Assembly: GCA_002730875.1 (NCBI GenBank)
Contig: PCBI01000020.1
Location: 1-41,533, forward strand
DNA: 41,533 bases
Source of the DNA: Spirochaetaceae bacterium
Lineage (GTDB): Bacteria; Spirochaetota; Leptospiria; Leptospirales; Leptonemataceae
Reading direction: 5' to 3'
The notes under the pieces are model-generated. The model saw only the letters and a program-made list of their open reading frames with translations, did not search any database and had not been told where the DNA came from. Shown piece after piece: positions 8,444 to 17,487 of this stretch. Both the position numbers and the translations under genes were made by a program. The number at the start of each line of letters is the position of its first letter. The first letter of the stretch is position 1.

Positions 8444-10015
8444 TCAGGTTTCCTGAGTCTGGTGCGTAAGCGCCTGGAGTCTTTTTTCGTAGTTCACCGG
8501 GAGACGGATGGGCATATCGAAATGCTCCAGGATAGCATTGAAGGAGATGTAAAGAAACCCCGCCGCATAGATTGCCATGAAAGGAATCAAGAAGGGTTTT
8601 TCAACCAGCACCGAGAAATAGATACAAACAATACAGTAGATTCCCATGGCCAGTTCCAGCAATACGGCAGGATCCATGGGAATGCGATACTTCATTCGTT
8701 GTAGCAATCGATCGGAAGCGGATTCGATTCTGTATTTTGGAGTGCGCTTGAAACCGGATTTGATTCCAATCAAAGCTTCGAAGAAAGCCCGGGTATTATT
8801 AATGGCAATACCGGTTCCTATCATGATCAGAAAAGGAATCCAGATGATTCGCGTTTTCCAGTTCAGATAGAGCTCGCGTTGCGAGTAGATATAAAAGAAC
8901 GTTGGTCCAAAGGTAGAAATACTCAGGAAAGTGGCGGCGCCAAAGAGCACCGATATAGAAACGTCGTAGATACTGAAACCGGTCCACTGATCCATGAGCA
9001 GAAGCGGCATGGCCAGCAGGATGTTGAGGATCATCAAAGGATGTACCGAGTAGCTCAGAAGGTGAATGATGGCTTCGGCCTTGATCTTCCAGCTGAAATC
9101 CGCTCGCCAGATTCGCGGGATGAGCTTGAGAGCAGTCTGAATGCTACCCTTGCACCAGCGAAATTGCTGCGATTTGAAAGCAGATATGGTAGCGGGCAGT
9201 TCGGCGGGATTCACTACATCTCTGAAGTAGCGAAATTGCCAGCCAGCCAGTTCGGCGCGATAGGAAAGGTCAAAGTCTTCGGTTAGCGTATCGGCCTGCC
9301 AGTTGCCTGCATCCATGATACATTGCCGGCGCCAGATTCCGCCAGTACCATTGAAGTTCATCCAGAGTTTGGTGGCGTTTCGCGCTACCTGCTCAATAAC
9401 AAAGTGACCATCGATTCCAAAGGACTGAGCCATGGTTAGAAGCGAATAGTTATCGTTAATGTGTCCCCAGCGAGTCTGGATCATTCCGATTTCGGGATCC
9501 ACAAAATAGGGCATAGTTTTGATCAGAAAGTCGGGCGCGGGCAGGAAGTCAGCGTCAAAGATGGCAATATAGTCCGCGTTCGTTTTTTCCAGTCCTTCGC
9601 GCAAGGCGCCAGCCTTGTGTCCCTGGCGGTTTACTCGATGGATATGGTGGATGTTAAATCCTTCTCTCTTGTAGGACTGCACCAGACTTTCGGCTTTTTC
9701 CTTGGTTTCGTCTGTAGAGTCGTCCAGAACCTGGATCTCAAGCTTGCTTTTGGGCCATTGCAGTCTGGTAGTAGCTTCAATCAGTCGATCCACAACGTAG
9801 AATTCATTGTAGATGGGCAACTGGATGGTAACTTTGGGAAGATCTCGAGCAGGAGTTTTCTTAAGATCGATAGGCTCATGCTCTACATTGGAAAGACAAT
9901 ACTCATGATTCTTCTTATAGAGAAAGACCATCAGATATGCATGAACTCCAAAAACAAAGAGCGCCAGAATATCGAATGAGTATATAATGATGATTAAAAC
10001 AGCGATTGTATCCAT
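8444..10015 (-). CDS. Membrane glycosyltransferase family 2, cellulose/mannan-synthase-like
   Basis: About 523 residues from ATG 10015; an in-frame GTG at 10039 is less likely. An N-terminal membrane segment precedes a processive GT2 domain with all key motifs: VTIQLPIYNE, LDDSTDET, the DxD motif in AIFDADFLP, NFNGTGGIWRR, the catalytic TEDFD and the QQFRW acceptor motif. At least four C-terminal membrane segments follow, as in polymer-extruding synthases. It lacks a fused PilZ domain, unlike bacterial cellulose synthase. The likely role is synthesis of a cell-surface beta-linked glycan or glycolipid at the inner membrane; the sugar is unknown. Confidence 0.9.
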   Translation of the reverse strand: MDTIAVLIIIIYSFDILALFVFGVHAYLMVFLYKKNHEYCLSNVEHEPIDLKKTPARDLPKVTIQLPIYNEFYVVDRLIEATTRLQWPKSKLEIQVLDDSTDETKEKAESLVQSYKREGFNIHHIHRVNRQGHKAGALREGLEKTNADYIAIFDADFLPAPDFLIKTMPYFVDPEIGMIQTRWGHINDNYSLLTMAQSFGIDGHFVIEQVARNATKLWMNFNGTGGIWRRQCIMDAGNWQADTLTEDFDLSYRAELAGWQFRYFRDVVNPAELPATISAFKSQQFRWCKGSIQTALKLIPRIWRADFSWKIKAEAIIHLLSYSVHPLMILNILLAMPLLLMDQWTGFSIYDVSISVLFGAATFLSISTFGPTFFYIYSQRELYLNWKTRIIWIPFLIMIGTGIAINNTRAFFEALIGIKSGFKRTPKYRIESASDRLLQRMKYRIPMDPAVLLELAMGIYCIVCIYFSVLVEKPFLIPFMAIYAAGFLYISFNAILEHFDMPIRLPVNYEKRLQALTHQTQET

Positions 10016-10216
10016 AACGGGCCTGCCGGTTGTGACCACTTCGCAGGAGGCCCCTACAGGGTCAACTTCTTCAAACTATGGTCCTTCAGACGATAGATTT
10101 ATTCAGATGCCTGATTTCCGAATGTATCCTGCGATGCTCGCTGATTGCATTGCAGATAGGGCGGATGTTGAAGCCCGTTGCCAATCACTCAGCTGACTAA
10201 TGATTTGTAGCGTCAG

Positions 10217-10822
10217 CTAGTGAGCCGGCTGAAACAAATGAAGCCACTGCCCCCGGTAGTCTCTGCTTTCGGCAATGTAGGTGTTTTCGATCCAGGCCCC
10301 CAGCTCCGGGGAAAGGATCTTCCAGCGATCCGGCGCCTGTACCAGTATACAGGGCACTGAACCTCCCGGACTGTGTTTCCGGATCGATTCAAAGAAGCCT
10401 TCCAGACGCTCGCAACTACCGTCGCGGTTCCAGAAACTATAAGGAAGATCTATGAAACACACTGCGCTTCGCGGCTCTGTAAGAATCAAAGGCGCCACAC
10501 GGACAAAGTCCTTGTTGTGCAGGGTTACTTTGTAGCCCGGACAAACCCGATTCTTGAGCCACTGGAATCGCTGCCGATCCAGCTCCACAAGATGAACTGG
10601 CTCATACCCCCGACTCAGCGCTTCCAGAGCCATCTGACCGGAACCGGAGCACAGATCCCAGAACGGCCCCGACGGAACCGTATTGGCCAGAATCTGAAAA
10701 GCGGCCTCTTTCAGAAGGGAAGGTGTAAAATGTCTGTGACCGGCAACTGCCGGAGGAAGGGGAATACTCTTGCCCTTGAATTCGCCGCCACCGATGGATA
10801 TTCGGATTGCCTTCAATCCCAC
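10217..10822 (-). CDS. rsmD: RsmD-like 16S rRNA (guanine-N2) methyltransferase
   Basis: About 201 residues. The N-terminus RISIGGGEFKGKSIPLP..FTPSLLKEAAFQIL matches RsmD, which methylates G966 of 16S rRNA using SAM. The SAM-binding motif reads FWDLCSGSGQMALEAL and is followed by HLVELDR. The catalytic D/NPPY motif is IDLPYSF here, with Leu replacing the first Pro, which is unusual. The start is GTG 10822 or the TTG two codons later, which has better spacing from AGAGG. It overlaps the LapA-domain gene by 10 bp, suggesting coupling. Confidence 0.82.
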   Translation of the reverse strand: MGLKAIRISIGGGEFKGKSIPLPPAVAGHRHFTPSLLKEAAFQILANTVPSGPFWDLCSGSGQMALEALSRGYEPVHLVELDRQRFQWLKNRVCPGYKVTLHNKDFVRVAPLILTEPRSAVCFIDLPYSFWNRDGSCERLEGFFESIRKHSPGGSVPCILVQAPDRWKILSPELGAWIENTYIAESRDYRGQWLHLFQPAH

Positions 10823-11034
10823 CTCTTGTCCCGGACTTTGCGCAAATACTTCCAGTGGCCCAGGTAGATGTAGGTAAAAATGATCCCGAAAACCACCGCC
10901 CCAATAATCACTTCATATAGCCGTAGCTGAGCTTTCCAGAAAAGGAACTGAAGAGTCACCGCATTCGGGTTGCCCAGAATGAGCAAAAAAAGCACCAGGA
11001 AAGCGGCCAGTATAAGTGTAAATCGGACAGGCAT
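10813..11034 (-). CDS. LapA-domain (DUF1049) small membrane protein
   Basis: A 73-residue protein with two membrane segments (about residues 5-22 and 41-60) separated by NPNAVTLQFLFWKAQLRLYEVII. This is the LapA/YciS pattern, in which an NxxxVxxxF segment lies between two helices. LapA works in lipopolysaccharide assembly control in E. coli, and leptospires make LPS, but a similar role here is inference. The end overlaps the rsmD start by 10 bp and the upstream zinc-ribbon gene ends 5 bp before the start, so the three are probably one transcript. Confidence 0.82.
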   Translation of the reverse strand: MPVRFTLILAAFLVLFLLILGNPNAVTLQFLFWKAQLRLYEVIIGAVVFGIIFTYIYLGHWKYLRKVRDKRWD

Positions 11035-11039
11035 GCGGC

Positions 11040-11225
11040 TTATAGCTGCGTTACGTTAACGCTACCGCACATTGGGCATACCATTACGTCTGTGTCCACC
11101 TCTTCTGCAGCCGGTTCTTCCCACCGGTAATCGCAATCTTCGCAAACAAAGCTTACAATATCCAGGTCTTCCCGTTCTTCCGCATCCCAATCGTCCATTT
11201 CCTGGTCGAATTCTTCATCCATCAT
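11040..11225 (-). CDS. Small acidic zinc-ribbon protein
   Basis: A 61-residue protein from ATG 11225 (MMDEEFDQEM). A very acidic N-terminal half is followed by a zinc ribbon with two CxxC pairs, CEDCDY and CPMCGSV, about 28 residues apart. The frame is open upstream to 11429, but that extension looks unlike protein, so I choose the shorter form. It is first of a likely zinc-ribbon / LapA / rsmD cluster. Function unknown; it could bind nucleic acid or a protein partner. Confidence 0.65.
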   Translation of the reverse strand: MMDEEFDQEMDDWDAEEREDLDIVSFVCEDCDYRWEEPAAEEVDTDVMVCPMCGSVNVTQL

Positions 11226-11525
11226 ATCGGCGTCCAAATTTGAAACGCTTCCTATGGCTACAACGAAAAAAACGGGCGACCCGATTTCTTGAAATACGCT
11301 CCGCAGTGGACCTGGAAGGAGCCAGGAATTTCGAAGCTCAGAAGTCCACGATTCGCTCCCAACGAAAAGAGCGCCGGAGGACCTGTGCCAGACATTTACC
11401 GAGAAGTAACCGCTCCGAGACCACTTCAAGGCAGGGCGGGTGCCATGCGCCTTAACCCGGGCGGGACATGATTCGCGATGCTACGGTAGGCCTCTCAATG
11501 AGCAGCCCTTACTTTGGAGTCGTTC
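11226..11525. other. Intergenic stretch, no gene seen
   Basis: About 300 bp between the moeB-like gene and the zinc-ribbon gene, both on the minus strand. Frames here are shadows or low-quality. It presumably holds a promoter for the zinc-ribbon cluster, but I cannot point to convincing -35/-10 boxes. Confidence 0.4.
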
Positions 11526-12389
11526 TTATCCCAGGTTGTCCAGATCGCTTCTGGATGGCAAACGGTCCAGGAAATCGCCTGCGGACAGCGACCGGGACTC
11601 TTCCCGAATCTCATGTATGGTGGGCGTATCGCCGCAGAGCGGACAACTGCGGTCGGCGGCGAAAGGAATGGCTCGGAAGCTGGAGGCAAGCATATCAAAG
11701 GAAATCAGTCGCCCTCGCAGCAGGGTTCCCTGCCCCAGCAGAATCTTCAGCGCTTCGGCGGCCATAGCCGAACCTACCATCCCGGCCATGGCTCCCAGAA
11801 CACCGGCATCCGCACAGGTAGGTACCGCATCCTCGGCGGGAGCGCCGGGAAAAAGGCAGCGATAGCAGGGACGGCCCGCCACTTTCCGGGATGGATCGGT
11901 ACCGGGCGCAATGATGGTTCCATGAAACCTGAGAATACCTCCGATAAGGCAGGGAGTTCCGGAGAAGAAGGCAGCATCGTTTGCCAGAAACTTTGCCGGA
12001 ATGGAATCGGTGGTTTCCAGAAGCAAGTCTATACCATCCAGCGCCTTCAGGGCATTGGATGTCTGGAAACGATCCGGCCAGTAATCAATCTCAATGGAAG
12101 GATTCAGATCCTTGAGAGCCGTCAGAGCCCGCCGACCTTTGGGATGCCCGACATCAGAGGTTCGGTAGAGTATCTGCCGTTGTAGATTCGTGAGGTCCAG
12201 AGTATCCGCTTCCAGGAAACGGATGTGGCCTACTCCGGCCGCCGCCAGATAAAGCAAAACCGGCGAACCCAGTCCGCCGGCTCCAATCACCACCACCCGG
12301 GCGGCTTTAAGCTTTTCCTGTCCGGACCGCCCTACTCCCGAAAGAAGTATGTTTCGGGAGTATCGGCTAAGCTCGCCGGATTCCAGCAT
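11526..12389 (-). CDS. MoeB/ThiF/HesA-family E1-like adenylyltransferase
   Basis: A 287-residue ubiquitin-activating-like enzyme. SRYSRNILLSGVGRSGQEKL and VVVIGAGGLGSPVLLYLAAAGVG give the ATP-binding Rossmann motif; DLTNLQRQILY supplies the conserved Asn, Arg and Gln. Two zinc-binding CxxC pairs are present (CYRC and CPLC), and a Cys in VPTCADAGVLG lies where the reactive Cys is expected. Such enzymes adenylate the C-terminus of MoaD or ThiS for molybdopterin or thiamine sulfur transfer. It lacks the C-terminal rhodanese domain of some homologues. The gene starts 11 bp after the HEAT-like gene ends, so they are probably co-transcribed. Whether it acts as MoeB or ThiF is open. Confidence 0.88.
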   Translation of the reverse strand: MLESGELSRYSRNILLSGVGRSGQEKLKAARVVVIGAGGLGSPVLLYLAAAGVGHIRFLEADTLDLTNLQRQILYRTSDVGHPKGRRALTALKDLNPSIEIDYWPDRFQTSNALKALDGIDLLLETTDSIPAKFLANDAAFFSGTPCLIGGILRFHGTIIAPGTDPSRKVAGRPCYRCLFPGAPAEDAVPTCADAGVLGAMAGMVGSAMAAEALKILLGQGTLLRGRLISFDMLASSFRAIPFAADRSCPLCGDTPTIHEIREESRSLSAGDFLDRLPSRSDLDNLG

Positions 12390-12400
12390 CTGAGCGGGAA

Positions 12401-12874
12401 TTACTTGCTGCGAGCTTCGGCCAGCTTGGCGCTGAGATCCTGCAGAAGATCGTCTCTTTCTTCCGAAAGCTCGGTTAGAAGGTCCGTTACTTCCTGGCCT
12501 CGATCATCGCCTTTCTCTACCAGCGCATGCAGGGTCAGGGCGGAAGCATACCGAATTACCGGAGACTCGGAGGAACTACCGGCAACCTCGACCAGAGCGG
12601 AGATTACGGCTTCTTTCTTGTCTGAGTCATCGATGGTGGCCAGGGCATAGGCCGCTTCCAGCTTCACATCGTCTGGATTCTCGGAGCTTACCAGATTGAG
12701 AAGCTCGGCGGAGTAATCGTTGGCTCCCTTTTCGGCGGCGCAGCGGGCGCCGTTGATCTGCTCGGAAGCAATAGAGGAACTCAGTCCGCTATCGCAGGGC
12801 CGCTCCCCTTCAGCAGCAATAAGGCTACCGGAGAATAGAATCATTGTAATTGCAGTTAGAATTCTTGCTGACAT
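12401..12874 (-). CDS. Exported HEAT-repeat-like protein
   Basis: About 157 residues from ATG 12874 (MSARILTAITMILFSGSLIAAEG), with a signal peptide cleaved near residue 21. The mature part carries alpha-helical repeats resembling HEAT or PBS-lyase repeats: DVKLEAAYALATIDD..EAVISALVEVA and VIRYASALTLHALVE. Two cysteines (RPCDSG and ARCAAE) may form a disulfide. A longer frame to 12982 is open but would hide the signal peptide. It is divergent from the DUF2231 gene, with 75 bp between starts. Probably a periplasmic protein-interaction module; partner unknown. Confidence 0.75.
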   Translation of the reverse strand: MSARILTAITMILFSGSLIAAEGERPCDSGLSSSIASEQINGARCAAEKGANDYSAELLNLVSSENPDDVKLEAAYALATIDDSDKKEAVISALVEVAGSSSESPVIRYASALTLHALVEKGDDRGQEVTDLLTELSEERDDLLQDLSAKLAEARSK

Positions 12875-12910
12875 ACCCCACAGTATGAATGCCGGGGATT
12901 TCCAGTCAAT

Positions 12911-12938
12911 TTGATTTACAGAGATTCGGGAATAATTA
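12911..12938 (+). promoter_or_regulatory. Candidate promoter for the DUF2231 gene
   Basis: TTGATT (12911-12916) and TAATTA (12933-12938) are separated by 16 bp, a reasonable sigma-70 type pair 12 bp before ATG 12950. It lies in the 75-bp divergent gap with the HEAT-like gene. The short distance would give a very short leader. Suggestive only. Confidence 0.35.
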
Positions 12939-12949
12939 CCTGTGCTTCC

Positions 12950-13477
12950 ATGGAACTGCCCCTGCATCCGGTGATAGTCCACTTTCCCGTGGCGCTTACG
13001 ATTTTCTTCTTATTCGTATATCCAGCTTTGATTCTATGGATGGGATCGCATCCCGATCGACAGAAAACCTTTGTTCTGGTTCCCTCGCTGGCATTGGTTT
13101 TAATTCTTCTGAGCTACGGCGCTCTGTTCACCGGCGAACAGGATGAAGAGCTGGTGGAAAAGGTGGTTCCTCATGAAATCATCGAAGAACACGAACATGC
13201 AGCCCAGTATTTCTTCTATTTCAGCTGGGTTCCTTTCCTGATTGGCCTGGCCGGTATCAAACCCTGGAAGGGCCGGCAAGCGGCCCGCTGGCTCACCGTT
13301 CTATCCCAGGTGGTTCTGGTGTTTCTACTTCTGGATGCGGCCCATAAGGGCGGAAAGCTGGTGTATGAGCACGGAGCGGCCCGAGCTCACTATGAAAAGA
13401 GCGAAAGGACCACTGAGCCCGACAACGCAGAAAACGGGGACGAAAAGACCGAAGCCATTCGTGGCGCCGACCACTAA
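12950..13477 (+). CDS. DUF2231-like membrane protein
   Basis: A 175-residue protein from ATG 12950. The N-terminal LHPVIVHFPVALTIFFLF is the hallmark of DUF2231, a family of four-helix membrane proteins thought to bind haem or act in redox chemistry. Hydrophobic segments lie at about residues 10-30, 40-60, 85-105 and 115-133. Conserved His residues also occur in EEHEHAAQ. The C-terminal 40 residues are charged and hydrophilic. It stands alone on the + strand, divergent from the HEAT-like gene. The exact function of the family is not established. Confidence 0.8.
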   Translation: MELPLHPVIVHFPVALTIFFLFVYPALILWMGSHPDRQKTFVLVPSLALVLILLSYGALFTGEQDEELVEKVVPHEIIEEHEHAAQYFFYFSWVPFLIGLAGIKPWKGRQAARWLTVLSQVVLVFLLLDAAHKGGKLVYEHGAARAHYEKSERTTEPDNAENGDEKTEAIRGADH

Positions 13478-13642
13478 GTCAAAGGCTGCCATTCAAAATA
13501 CACCGCCTGGCGGCGGAGGTTCCGGCCGGACCACTGGCATGAAGCCCTGACTATGGCGGATTGTGCAATTGTGGGACGTGGCGGCTCGAACTAACAGTCA
13601 TTGCCCCCGGCTACCGGGCATACTGAATACGCCAGGAGCTGC

Positions 13643-15385
13643 CTAATAGGCCGCGATCTGATACACCAGATCCGCCGGAATGGTGAGGCCATCCGCCACA
13701 ATCCGATTACCCTGGATCTGAATAGACTTCACCAGGAAATTGCGGTTATCCCGGAGTCGCAGTAGCACCCGTCCCCGGGGATGCGCCGCTATTTCCCAGC
13801 GATCCAATGCAAATTCCTTTCCGTCCGGAGTTTCAAATCTTCCCCGGGTCTTCTGCGTTAGAAGCAGCGCCTGGACGGATTCGCCGTCGGCCCGAAGCGT
13901 GAGCGGCCAGCGCTGCACGGATGGACGACTGATCTCGTAGCGGGCTGTGTTTTCGCGAGCAGGACCGCTCATCAATCGCTCCAGAATGGCAAGCTTCTCT
14001 CCCTCTGCCGAGTCCCGGGGTGGGTTATGGGATTTATCGTCTTCGCCTTCGGTAACTCCGGGATCAGCCACTGCTTGCGGCTTTTCTGTTTGATGGCCGG
14101 GGATATCGCCTTCGGAAGCAACATCGTCGTTTTCGGCGCTCGGATCCGTCTGATCGGGCTCGGCTGTTTCGGGAGAGCGGGAATCATTGGCACCATCCGG
14201 CGGGTTTCCAAAAGCAGGCAGACTGTTTTCAGAAGTGAAGCTCAAAGGCTGAATGTCCAGCGACTTGAGTTCCCTGCGAAGCTCGGGATCGGGATCCGAC
14301 AACACTTCGATTAGCATTCCTGGCTCGGGCGACTCCTTCTGCCACTGCTGGATTTCCTCCACTACCCGGGGCTTTCGCGTTTTGGTAGCCATGGATTGGA
14401 TTTCGCCCAGAAATCCATCCCCCTGCAACCGGGCGCGAATCTGTGCTTCCTGGAGCACCTCGGATCGGCCGCCGTAGAAATGACCTATCATGAGTAGTCT
14501 TCGATTCGCCTCTGTGGAAAAGGCGCCGCCACCGCGAGCCAGGTTACTCAGTATCTCCGTGGCCGGCTCCCTCTGGCCGGTCTCTTCCAGACAGAGAGCC
14601 AATCGGAACTTCTGCCGCGGGGAAAGCGGCCCTCGATCAGCCGATTCACGAAATGCCGAAATCGCCTGCGGGCAGTTTCCCATTTCGAAGAATTGATCCG
14701 CTCTTAAGGCGGGTTCCTTGATGCTCCTTGCCTGTGCGCTATCAAGGGAGTCCATAAGCTCAAGCAGATGGCGCGCAGCCCGCTCAAAGTGCGTGGCCGG
14801 ATGATCTTCCAGAACGGATTGCAATCGGAACCTCGCCTCCTGCCATCGCCCCTGAGCCAGATAGCAATAGCCGGTATGCAACTTCAAGAAGGCCGGGAAG
14901 GGCTCCGGGAAATCCGATGCATTCAATCGGCTATAGATCCTGAGGGCCTCGCGGTATCTTCGACTCCTTTCGAAATAGAAAGCCAGCTTCAAGGCCATCA
15001 ACTTCTGATGGTCCGTTTCCAGTTGCAGCGGCTCTTTGAATGTTAACAGCCGTACGCCGTTTGTCACAACCAGGGAGGCAAGAGGCAGTTCCCGGCCCAA
15101 TTCGGACTGGGGATCTTCCGGATTCAGAACCCGGGATTCCAGCATATTCCGATTCAGTTCCAGCGACAGGGCGCCATCCCCCTTTCGCATTCCGCTCATC
15201 CGGGTCTGGAGGGCCCGGGAGGATAGCTCCAGGTTCATGATCCTTTCTCGCTCTACGGATTGCTGCAACTGGATCATCTTCAGGTCCAGAATTCCGGCCA
15301 TGGAATGAAACAGAAACAGAATCATGATCGCTGTTGTTAAAAGCGAAATAAGATTCAGCGAAGTATGGATTCGCGGGAATCGCAT
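13643..15385 (-). CDS. Membrane-anchored TPR protein
   Basis: A 580-residue protein with an N-terminal membrane anchor (about residues 10-32) and a large periplasmic part. TPR-like repeats occupy about residues 120-310 (KLAFYFERSRRYREALRIYSR; YCYLAQGRWQEARFRLQSVLEDHP; QFFEMGNCPQAISAFRES). A Pro/Glu/Asp-rich linker (about 385-460) leads to a small C-terminal domain of beta character. The start overlaps the stop of the upstream phosphatase gene (TAATG), showing translational coupling. It closes the four-gene operon that starts at 17942. Likely a scaffold for signalling or envelope functions. Confidence 0.8.
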   Translation of the reverse strand: MRFPRIHTSLNLISLLTTAIMILFLFHSMAGILDLKMIQLQQSVERERIMNLELSSRALQTRMSGMRKGDGALSLELNRNMLESRVLNPEDPQSELGRELPLASLVVTNGVRLLTFKEPLQLETDHQKLMALKLAFYFERSRRYREALRIYSRLNASDFPEPFPAFLKLHTGYCYLAQGRWQEARFRLQSVLEDHPATHFERAARHLLELMDSLDSAQARSIKEPALRADQFFEMGNCPQAISAFRESADRGPLSPRQKFRLALCLEETGQREPATEILSNLARGGGAFSTEANRRLLMIGHFYGGRSEVLQEAQIRARLQGDGFLGEIQSMATKTRKPRVVEEIQQWQKESPEPGMLIEVLSDPDPELRRELKSLDIQPLSFTSENSLPAFGNPPDGANDSRSPETAEPDQTDPSAENDDVASEGDIPGHQTEKPQAVADPGVTEGEDDKSHNPPRDSAEGEKLAILERLMSGPARENTARYEISRPSVQRWPLTLRADGESVQALLLTQKTRGRFETPDGKEFALDRWEIAAHPRGRVLLRLRDNRNFLVKSIQIQGNRIVADGLTIPADLVYQIAAY

Positions 15386-16881
15386 TACAGATCCAGAACA
15401 AGAACGGTTACATCATCCGACTCCACCGCCCTGTAATCGTTAATCGAAGACTCAATGGCGCCGGAAAGGTCTTTTCCGTGTAAGTGTAGCGTAGACTCAA
15501 TCAGTGCGCGAACTCCGTCCATGCCGAACTCCCCGGAACCGGAACGCGCCTCGGTGATGCCATCCGAAAACAGTATCAGTCTGTCTCCAGGGCTGTATTC
15601 GGCTTCCAGCTGGGGATACTGCATGTCCGCAAACAGGCCCATGGGTGTGCCCTGGCTTTCCAGCGAAACGAATTGCCGCTTCTCTTTCCTGTACAGTAGA
15701 CAGTCCACATGTCCGGCCCCGGTATAAAGAATCCTGTTGGGCCCGAGAAGAACGTAGATTCCGGTGGCGTAGAAGGTAGACGTGAGGCGGCCACAGAGTT
15801 CCGCATTTAAGGATTCCAGCAAATCCCTGGGTTCCCGTGTCGTTTGAATGGTGGCATCCATAGCTGAAGTGACCAGCGCCGTAATCAGGGCGCCCGATAC
15901 CCCGTGCCCGGCGGCATCGCCCAGAAAGACTCCCACTTCGTTGTTGGAGAATCGAAACATGCTACACATGTCCCCGCTCACATCACGCAGAGGAAGAAAA
16001 ACGAAAGCCGGATTGTAATCATGAAATGCGCGAAAATCCGGAAAGAATGCCCGCTGCACGTCCCGACCGATATCCAGTTCGTTCTGCATCTCCAGGTTAA
16101 GGCGCGAAATGGTGGTCAACTGGCTTTCAATCGTAGAGACTTTCTCTTCGATGGTATTGGCCATACTGTTGAAGGATTTCCCAAGGTCGTCCAGTTCATC
16201 GCCACGTTCCTGCCATCGGGCTCGGGCCGCCAGGTCTCCACGCTCCATGGCGGCGCTGGCATCTTGCAGGAGACCGAGTCGCCTGAAGATCATCTTGTAG
16301 ACAAAGATTCCAAAGAGTACGTGAAAGAGGACCCCCCAGACTATTGCCAGCACAATATGCCACCGTATTCCATCCATTCGCTCTTCGATAGCGGCGATGC
16401 GAATCCTCAAATCCAGAAACTCCGTCGAGCCGCTTTCGTTTAAAAGTATCAAAGCGTCGGCAGTCCAGTCCTGCTCATTCAGTTCCAGTAGAAAGCGTTC
16501 TCTGAAAACCAGCCCTCTACCGGAAAGCTCGCTCATCTTCTCGCGCTTCGCATCGGAAACCGTTTGCGGAGCCGATTCGCTTCCGTCCCAGCTATGAAGG
16601 ATTTGTCCGTCCGCATCCAGCATTGTTGCGAAGCCGATATCATATTGCTGGAGCACCGCTCCAATCTGTTCGTAGTAAGCCTCTCGGTCCTCTTGCGCAT
16701 CCAGATTACTCTGTTTACTAATCACTTCCTGGATCAAGGCATTGGAATGGTATTTGAATGTGCTCTGAAGCAGATCCGTCTGATTCTCCAGAATCATGAA
16801 AACGAAAAAGGAAATGTTTATCGTGGCCAGCGCCGTATACAACAGGCCGATTTGCAGAGAAAGTCGAGGCTTCCAGCGCAT
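15385..16881 (-). CDS. HAMP-PP2C (RsbU/SpoIIE-type) sensor phosphatase
   Basis: A 498-residue inner-membrane protein: membrane segment about 12-32, extracytoplasmic sensor domain about 33-172, second membrane segment about 173-195, HAMP domain about 197-250, and a PP2C-type phosphatase domain to the end. Metal-binding and catalytic motifs are clear: LRDVSGDM, FLGDAAGHGVSGAL, LILFSDGITEA and ESDDVTVLV. This class dephosphorylates STAS-domain anti-anti-sigma factors in partner-switching pathways. No STAS or RsbW-type kinase gene is in the window, so the substrate is elsewhere. Its ATG immediately follows the stop codon of the MORN gene. Confidence 0.93.
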   Translation of the reverse strand: MRWKPRLSLQIGLLYTALATINISFFVFMILENQTDLLQSTFKYHSNALIQEVISKQSNLDAQEDREAYYEQIGAVLQQYDIGFATMLDADGQILHSWDGSESAPQTVSDAKREKMSELSGRGLVFRERFLLELNEQDWTADALILLNESGSTEFLDLRIRIAAIEERMDGIRWHIVLAIVWGVLFHVLFGIFVYKMIFRRLGLLQDASAAMERGDLAARARWQERGDELDDLGKSFNSMANTIEEKVSTIESQLTTISRLNLEMQNELDIGRDVQRAFFPDFRAFHDYNPAFVFLPLRDVSGDMCSMFRFSNNEVGVFLGDAAGHGVSGALITALVTSAMDATIQTTREPRDLLESLNAELCGRLTSTFYATGIYVLLGPNRILYTGAGHVDCLLYRKEKRQFVSLESQGTPMGLFADMQYPQLEAEYSPGDRLILFSDGITEARSGSGEFGMDGVRALIESTLHLHGKDLSGAIESSINDYRAVESDDVTVLVLDL

Positions 16882-17487
16882 TTAACGAATCTCCTGCAAT
16901 TGTCCGTGCTTAAAACGGCCGGTGAAGACCGGTTCGCCAGGCAACTCTACAGTGGCTTCGCCTTCCAGTCGCGGCCCATCGAAGCCTCCCTTTAGCAGGG
17001 CCCCACGGGCGGACTCAAAGCGGCCTTCGCCCAGAGGCCTTCCGTCCTTGAATTGACCCGAGAACCGGGATCCGTCCAGAAAAACAAAGGTACCCTGGCC
17101 ATGATACCGACCGTTTCTGAATGCGCCACTGTAGCTGTTTCCCGATGCCAGATCCAGGTACCCCTGGCCGTCAAACTCTCCGTTTCGAAAATCGCCGCTG
17201 TAAACGCTTCCGTCTTTAAAGCGATACTTCCCCCTACCATGGAAAGCGCCTCTTACGAATGATCCGGTGTACACCTGCTGGCCCCGATAGTACAGGGAGC
17301 CCTGTCCCTGAGGAAGGTCATCCTTAAAGGTTCCGGAGTACGCCGCGGGCCCCATCGCCAATCGGCCTGCGCCGTTTCGGCAGTCGCCCTCCACACAACG
17401 AAAGTCAGGATCCTCGGAAACCAGACCGGCACCGCCAGGAAAATACGATAAGGCCGCCAGTGTAATGAGTATAAATAGCCGCTTCAA
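16882..17487 (-). CDS. Exported MORN-repeat protein
   Basis: About 201 residues from TTG 17487, which has GGAG 6-9 bp upstream and yields a clean signal peptide (LKRLFILITLAALSYFPGGAG). At least six MORN repeats follow, each about 23 residues: YSGTFKDDLPQGQGSLYYRG, YTGSFVRGAFHGRGKYRFKDG, YSGDFRNGEFDGQGYL, YSGAFRNGRYHGQGTFVF, FSGQFKDGRPLGEGRF. The TTG overlaps the TGA stop of the preceding lipoprotein gene (TTGA), so translation is likely coupled. MORN proteins bind other proteins or membranes; here probably periplasmic and linked to the neighbouring sensor phosphatase. Confidence 0.88.
   Translation of the reverse strand: MKRLFILITLAALSYFPGGAGLVSEDPDFRCVEGDCRNGAGRLAMGPAAYSGTFKDDLPQGQGSLYYRGQQVYTGSFVRGAFHGRGKYRFKDGSVYSGDFRNGEFDGQGYLDLASGNSYSGAFRNGRYHGQGTFVFLDGSRFSGQFKDGRPLGEGRFESARGALLKGGFDGPRLEGEATVELPGEPVFTGRFKHGQLQEIR

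Noticed and set aside
11040..11429. Longer form of the zinc-ribbon gene
   Set aside because: The N-terminal extension is unlike protein and has no ribosome site; the acidic start at 11225 is better.
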